The position numbers and the translations under genes were made by a program. Shown piece by piece: positions 4,588 through 7,544 of a DNA stretch of 7,544 nt (the stretch's first letter is position 1; each line of letters begins with the position of its first letter). Location of the stretch: the NCBI GenBank assembly GCA_019247245.1, contig JAFAPF010000252.1:1-7544 (forward strand), in the 5' to 3' direction. Below the pieces are notes generated by a model. The model was not told the DNA's origin. It saw only the letters and a program-made list of their open reading frames with translations, and made no database searches. This DNA is from Rubrobacter sp. (lineage in GTDB: Bacteria > Actinomycetota > Rubrobacteria > Rubrobacterales > Rubrobacteraceae).

Positions 4588-4788
4588 TTACTCTGTGTTC
4601 TCCTCAAGCAACTCTCTCGTTTGCTGTAGATGTATATGAGCCTGCTCTAGATGATGTAAGGCTTGTAGCGTTAGGTCGCGATTGTCCTCCAAGATCCGCT
4701 GCGTTACCTCCGCATGGTAGTGCATCTGTTCGATTTGTTGGCGAAGCTCTTCTAGAAGTTTGCGGTAACCAATATTATCCATAGTCAC
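4588..4788 (-). CDS. Small coiled-coil protein, unknown function
   Basis: The 66-residue protein is almost entirely helical and heptad-like (LLEELRQQIEQM ... TQRILEDNRDL ... ALHHLEQAHIHLQQTRELLEE), rich in Glu, Gln, Leu and His, with no membrane segment. GTG at 4786-4788 overlaps the stop of the upstream gene (GTGA), which suggests coupled translation. ATG at 4780-4782 (residue 3) is an alternative, though the AGGTGA just before it is very close. The intimate coupling with the helix-turn-helix protein and the coiled coil in both proteins suggest that they form a complex. I do not recognise a named family. A weak CCCAG/CTGGG inverted repeat (4562-4586) follows the stop but has no T-tract. Confidence 0.75.
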   Translation of the reverse strand: MTMDNIGYRKLLEELRQQIEQMHYHAEVTQRILEDNRDLTLQALHHLEQAHIHLQQTRELLEENTE

Positions 4789-5180
4789 CTACCGAACCAG
4801 CGCTGCCACCAAGAGCGCCGCTCTGTTTCTGGTGGTCCTTTACCCTTATCCGTACCCTCGGCGGGCGTCTCGGGCGATTCTGCGGGCTCTGGTGAGACCG
4901 GTGCTTCTATGGCAGGGGTGCGCTCGAGGGCCGCGGCTAGTAGGTGGTCTTTACGCCTAGACTCCTCTTCAAGGTAGCCGATACGGTCGCGTAGTTCTTC
5001 GACTAGCTCGTCACGAACGGTCGTTTCGTCGGTCGTTTCGTCAGCGTTCACCCATACGTACAGGCGCCCATCATCGTGCTCAGAGTCCAGTGTTCCGCGT
5101 CTAGCACGCATACTTATAGCATCAACCGATATACCCAAAACTTCTGCTGCCGAACGCACATCTAAACGCTGTTTCGTCAT
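4785..5180 (-). CDS. Helix-turn-helix / coiled-coil DNA-binding protein with Trp-rich tail
   Basis: The protein has 131 residues. Residues 5-45 (LDVRSAAEVLGISVDAISMR, then 'RRGTLDSEHDDGRLYVWVN') form an excisionase/MerR-like helix-turn-helix with a basic wing. About 52-88 is an acidic coiled coil (ELVEELRDRIGYLEEESRRKDHLL). About 89-118 is a Pro/Glu-rich linker. The end is basic and aromatic, RRSWWQRWFGR. I recall proteins of this layout as common in Rubrobacter and relatives, annotated only as helix-turn-helix proteins; their function is unknown to me. The start ATG 5178-5180 has GAGGG at 5187-5191 upstream. The 3' end overlaps the small coiled-coil gene by four bases. The tail could bind membrane or another protein; that is inference. 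A 13-bp dyad 46 bases before the start may be its operator. Confidence 0.85.
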   Translation of the reverse strand: MTKQRLDVRSAAEVLGISVDAISMRARRGTLDSEHDDGRLYVWVNADETTDETTVRDELVEELRDRIGYLEEESRRKDHLLAAALERTPAIEAPVSPEPAESPETPAEGTDKGKGPPETERRSWWQRWFGR

Positions 5181-5225
5181 CCGTTACCCTCGCGTTCGCT
5201 TGTGTTCACCCATGTCTAAACGGCA

Positions 5226-5257
5226 ATACCCCATAGCGTGTCCGCGCTATGTGGTAT
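5226..5257. promoter_or_regulatory. Long inverted repeat, candidate operator of the regulator pair
   Basis: ATACC-C-CATAGCG (5226-5238) and CGCTATG-T-GGTAT (5245-5257) form 13-bp arms with one mismatch and a 6-base centre. The site is 46 bases upstream of the helix-turn-helix gene start and has no T-tract on either side. A binding site for that protein is more likely than a terminator. Autoregulation is inferred from position. Confidence 0.5.
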
Positions 5258-5286
5258 AGGGCTAGATTGGCTAACCACAATATCTT

Positions 5287-5466
5287 GTGTGGCTGTCCTG
5301 GCGACCGTCAAGTGTAGAATCCTCCGGCGCATACACAACCAAAGGAGCGCAATGTACGAGTGGTGCCACCAACAGTCTGCTAGTCCTTGGGGCCGCACTT
5401 GGCGCATCGGCCCTAACCATAGTAGGCACCCTTATTAGAGACTGGATAGTGGCCAAGCGCGAGACG
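5287..5466 (+). pseudogene. Membrane-segment reading frame cut off by IS5 fragment
   Basis: The plus frame from GTG 5287 contains a clear hydrophobic helix, SLLVLGAALGASALTIVGTL, followed by IRDWIVAKRE. This resembles the single-helix 'GA..GA..TLLGT' segment found at one end of many small phage or plasmid membrane proteins. The frame then runs into antisense IS5 sequence at about 5466 and becomes meaningless. AAAGGAG at 5341-5347 precedes an ATG (5352) in a different frame, so either the true start is not obvious or an upstream frameshift exists. I treat it as a truncated gene of uncertain start. Confidence 0.35.
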
Positions 5467-5616
5467 CGCATCTCGCCATCGCAGACCATTCCGGATGACA
5501 TGAATAATCCCGCTGACCACACGCCTGTCGTCGGCACGCGGGACGCCACGCGACTTCGGGAAATGGGACTCGATGCGCTTCAACTGGGCCTTGGTGAGCC
5601 AGAATTGATCAGACAT
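5467..5616 (-). pseudogene. 5' fragment of an IS5-family transposase gene
   Basis: On the minus strand, ATG 5614-5616 preceded by AGGAGG (5625-5630) starts 50 residues, from MSDQFWLTKAQLKRIESHFP through VSGIIHVIRNGLRWRDA. This is the classic N-terminus of IS5-family (IS427/IS1031-like) DDE transposases of proteobacteria. Similarity stops abruptly after WRDA at about 5466; the catalytic residues are all missing. The IS end should lie a few dozen bases to the right, in about 5640-5690 (TGATTCCACT on the minus strand), but I cannot fix the terminal repeat. The junction lies in a short palindrome GCGAGA-N6-TCTCGC (5459-5476). The fragment is inactive. Confidence 0.85.
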
Positions 5617-5705
5617 TGGCGGATCCTCCTGCCATGCTTGAATCACGACGCCAAGTTTAGTGGAATCAGGTTTCACCAAGATCGGCTATGCGGAGAAAGT
5701 CACCG

Positions 5706-5735
5706 TTGGACCTAAATCACCTTAAGCATTAGAAT
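5706..5735 (+). promoter_or_regulatory. Candidate promoter of the GST gene, leaderless
   Basis: TTGGAC (5706-5711), an 18-base spacer and TAGAAT (5730-5735) fit a housekeeping promoter moderately well. The -10 box ends six bases before the ATG at 5742, so transcription would start at or next to the ATG. There is no Shine-Dalgarno sequence, which agrees with a leaderless message. Confidence 0.4.
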
Positions 5736-5741
5736 CATAAT

Positions 5742-6380
5742 ATGACAGAACTGATTTTAACGACCTTCGATTGGGTTCCCGAACTGCCGCGCGGCTACGT
5801 CCGCGACCTTCGTGTGAGGTGGGCGCTTGAAGAGGCTGGATTGCCTTACCGCGTCGAAGGAGTTTCGTTCAGTGATCGAGACGCTGACCACTTCGCACAC
5901 CAGCCTTTCGGGCAAGTGCCATGGCTGACAGATGGCGACGTCTCGATCTTCGAGAGCGGCGCGATCCTACTTCACATCGCGGAGCAAAGCGAGGCGCTGA
6001 TGCCAACCGAAACGAAGGGACGTAGCGAAGTCATCCAGTGGCTGTTCGCCGCACTCAACTCGGTTGAAATGGCCGCATTGCCGTACTCGATTTTCAAATT
6101 CTCCGGCGACGACGAACAGACGGCGGGTCGGCAAGCTCTGGACGCATTTCTAGCCGCTCGGCTTGGTCACATGGAACAAGTTTTGGCAGACCGCACATGG
6201 CTGACTGGCACGTTTTCGGTTGCCGATATTCTCATGTCCGATGTGTTACGCTTGGTCGACCATTTCGACGGTCTAGCAGAGTATCCCGCCTGCCGTGCCT
6301 ATGTTGAACGCGCTACGGCGCGACCTGCTTTCAAGAAGGCCCATGCCGATCAGATGGAGCATTTCGCAGCCGCAGACTGA
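5742..6380 (+). CDS. Glutathione S-transferase family protein
   Basis: The 212-residue protein has a complete GST fold. The N-terminal thioredoxin-like domain (about 3-84) has 'YVRDLRVRWALEEAGLPYRVE' at 19-39, the cis-proline segment FGQVPWL (Pro60) and the glutathione-gamma-glutamyl motif FESGAI (Glu71-Ser72). The helical C-terminal domain (about 90-205) has 'WLTGTFSVADILMSDVLRLVD' with the conserved N-capping/hydrophobic-staple Asp. GSTs conjugate glutathione to electrophiles or act as peroxidases; the substrate is unknown. The sequence matches, from memory, a GST type common in alpha-proteobacteria. Most actinobacteria use mycothiol and not glutathione, so the gene is probably transferred and its cofactor in this host is a question. 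It lies just right of the IS5 fragment, has no ribosome site, and has no partner gene. Confidence 0.92.
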   Translation: MTELILTTFDWVPELPRGYVRDLRVRWALEEAGLPYRVEGVSFSDRDADHFAHQPFGQVPWLTDGDVSIFESGAILLHIAEQSEALMPTETKGRSEVIQWLFAALNSVEMAALPYSIFKFSGDDEQTAGRQALDAFLAARLGHMEQVLADRTWLTGTFSVADILMSDVLRLVDHFDGLAEYPACRAYVERATARPAFKKAHADQMEHFAAAD

Positions 6381-6432
6381 CGAACATCGTGTTTGGGTTC
6401 AATGCAGTCATCTGAGGGTTTCAGTCGTTTAT

Positions 6433-6444
6433 GGGTCCTGACCC
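6433..6444. repeat. Palindrome GGGTC-CT-GACCC
   Basis: This 12-base dyad lies 53 bases after the GST stop. I have the impression that this word occurs near IS ends in proteobacteria, so it may mark the right edge of the foreign segment. The rest of 6381-6541 shows nothing else but short repeats. Confidence 0.3.
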
Positions 6445-6495
6445 TAGCTTCAGTGTCCGAGAACGACTCCCTTTATTCACCGAATTACTCATAAT

Positions 6496-6539
6496 GGAAA
6501 TTCCCGGAAATTCGCATGCAGTATTCTGCATATTCTGCA
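6496..6539. repeat. Short direct repeats at the IS630 insertion site
   Basis: GGAAATTC occurs at 6496-6503 and 6506-6513, ten bases apart. TATTCTGCA occurs twice in tandem at 6522-6530 and 6531-6539, and the next two bases are the TA target. ATGCAG-TATT-CTGCAT (6516-6531) is also an inverted repeat. Confidence 0.7.
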
Positions 6540-6541
6540 TA

Positions 6542-6566
6542 CAGCGCTTTGCACAATAAGTGATGG
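6542..6566 (+). repeat. IS630 left terminal inverted repeat
   Basis: It begins CAGCGCTTTGCA and matches the right end at 20 of 25 positions. It covers the upstream GTG 6560 and ATG 6563, which makes these unlikely transposase starts. Confidence 0.85.
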
Positions 6567-6583
6567 TATGCGATGCTAGCAGC

Positions 6584-7533
6584 ATGTACGCCTACTCCAA
6601 AGACTTGAGGCTGAAGATCCTCTCCGCCCTCGACCGTGGCGTCCCCAGGAGAGAGGCCGTAAGGACCTTTGGCGTCTCCATCGCGACTATAGAACGCTAC
6701 GTAAGACGAAGAAGGCACGGTGGAGACCTCGCCCCGAGGTCCTCGCCGGGTCGCACGCCAACCATCGGCTCGAGCGTCGAAGAACGGCGAGCCCTCTGGA
6801 AGCAGCTCGAAGAAAACGACGCCGCCACTCTTGAGCGTCACTGCGAGCTGTGGAAGAGCACTCAGGGGGTGAGGGTATCGATCTCGACGATGAGCCGCGC
6901 CATACGCAGGCTCGGATGGAGCCGAAAAAAAGATCGATGGGTGCCTCCGAACGAGACGAGGCAGCAAGGAGTGCTTGGCGAAGGCGGGTAAGGCTTCTCG
7001 ACCCGAGGAGGCTCGTCTTCGTGGATGAATGCGGGACGAACATAGCCCTTGCCCCGCTGTACGCTAGGGCCCCCAAGGGCGAGAGGGCTTTCGGCAAGGC
7101 TCCCCGTAACTGGGGCAAGAACGTAACGCTCATCGCCTCGCTTTCCGCCCAAGGAATGGGAGCGACGATGAGCTTTGAGGGAGCTACCGACGGGGTGGCC
7201 TTCGAGACCTACGTGAAGCACTTCCTGGCTCCCACCCTAAAAGAGGGGGAGGTCGTGGTGATGGACAACCTCCAGGTCCACAAGAGCTCTCGGGTTAGAG
7301 ACCTAATCGAAAGAGCGGGAGCCAGCGTTTTGTTCTTACCGCCCTACTCACCGGACTTCTCGCCCATCGAAGAAGCCTTCTCGAAGGTCAAGGCCATCTT
7401 ACGTCGGGTCGGGGCCCGCAGCCGCGAGGCTCTGCTGGAAGCGATGGGTAAGGCACTCGATGCAGTAAGCCGACAAGATGCTTTGGGCTGGTTCAGGCAC
7501 TGTGGCTACGACGTTGCCCATCACTCGTTATGA
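6584..7533 (+). CDS. IS630-family transposase made by -1 frameshift
   Basis: The first frame (ATG 6584 to stop at 6991) carries the N-terminal helix-turn-helix: 'MYAYSKDLRLKILSALDRG', then 'REAVRTFGVSIATIERYVRR'. The second frame, ending at 7533, carries the DDE domain: VFVDE (Asp at 7024-7026), VVMDNLQVHK (Asp at 7264-7266) and PDFSPIEEAF (Glu 34 residues later), that is DD34E. A -1 shift on A7 at 6925-6931 joins GWSRKK to RSMGASERDE, which restores the normal IS630 sequence and gives about 316 residues, close to family length. I prefer ATG 6584 because the 'AYS.DLR' start is typical and earlier starts lie inside the terminal repeat. The ribosome site is weak. A pseudogene with one base lost is the alternative. 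Confidence 0.88.
6925..6963 (+). promoter_or_regulatory. Programmed -1 frameshift site
   Basis: Seven A residues (6925-6931) are read as CGA AAA AAA. Slipping back one base gives AGA as the next codon and the correct downstream frame. A stem TGCCTC (6942-6947) / GAGGCA (6958-6963) begins ten bases after the run and could stimulate slippage. Confidence 0.7.
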
Positions 7534-7542
7534 AAAGCGCTC
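7518..7542 (-). repeat. IS630 right terminal inverted repeat
   Basis: Its reverse complement begins GAGCGCTTTTCA and matches the left end at 20 of 25 positions. The transposase stop codon (7531-7533) lies inside it. The window ends two bases later, on the TA duplication. Confidence 0.85.
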
Positions 7543-7544
7543 TA

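Larger units (their letters stand above)
6542..7542 (+). mobile_element. Complete IS630-family insertion sequence, about 1001 bp
   Basis: It is bounded by imperfect 25-bp inverted repeats and flanked by TA on both sides (6540-6541 and 7543-7544), the target duplication expected for IS630/Tc1-mariner elements. One transposase is encoded, in two overlapping frames. Both ends and all catalytic residues are present, so it may be active. It is inserted just right of the GST segment. Confidence 0.9.

Noticed and set aside
4467..4784. 105-codon plus-strand frame
   Set aside because: It is antisense to the coiled-coil gene, which has heptads and translational coupling.

Overview
The window looks like an accessory or plasmid-like segment of a moderately high-GC bacterium. 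I favour an actinobacterium of the Rubrobacter type. The reasons are GTG/TTG starts, strong purine-rich ribosome sites, a small helix-turn-helix protein with a Trp-rich basic tail that I associate with that group, and an IS630 element. This is recall and inference, not a database result.

Left part (1-2760): a CPBP-type intramembrane protease gene (175-1083) and a lipoprotein gene (1126-1698) lie in the same direction. A gene-poor spacer holds what may be a decayed gene end on the minus strand and two palindromes. A two-gene toxin-antitoxin operon follows: an AbrB/MazE-fold antitoxin (1999-2232) and a Doc/Fic-family toxin (2240-2623). It closes with a hairpin-plus-T-tract terminator at about 2717-2756.

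Middle part (2624-4460): mostly non-coding and unusual. It contains at least eight GC-rich inverted repeats, most built on AGGGCYGGGC / GCCCRGCCCT arms and several followed by T-rich tracts. They fall into two interspersed repeat families in the order alpha1, beta1, alpha2, beta2. A 24-base motif recurs after three of the hairpins and once inside a small gene. Two short GTG-started membrane-protein genes sit in this region: a clear YqaE/Pmp3-family gene (3597-3749) and an unrecognised 59-residue protein (4252-4431). Between yqaE and beta2 is a run of consecutive stem-loops that could be a structured RNA.

Right part (4460-7544): a minus-strand pair encodes a helix-turn-helix/coiled-coil protein and a small coiled-coil protein that overlap by four bases. 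A long dyad lies just upstream. Next comes a membrane-segment reading frame cut by a 5' fragment of an IS5-family transposase. It is followed by a complete glutathione S-transferase gene that looks proteobacterial and may be read from a leaderless transcript. The window ends with a complete IS630-family element (6542-7542) with 25-bp imperfect inverted repeats, TA target duplication and a likely -1 programmed frameshift. The right TA is the last two bases of the window.

The toxin-antitoxin pair, the small regulator pair, the IS elements and a probably transferred gene are typical of mobile or accessory DNA. The least explained part is the hairpin-repeat region with embedded micro-genes.
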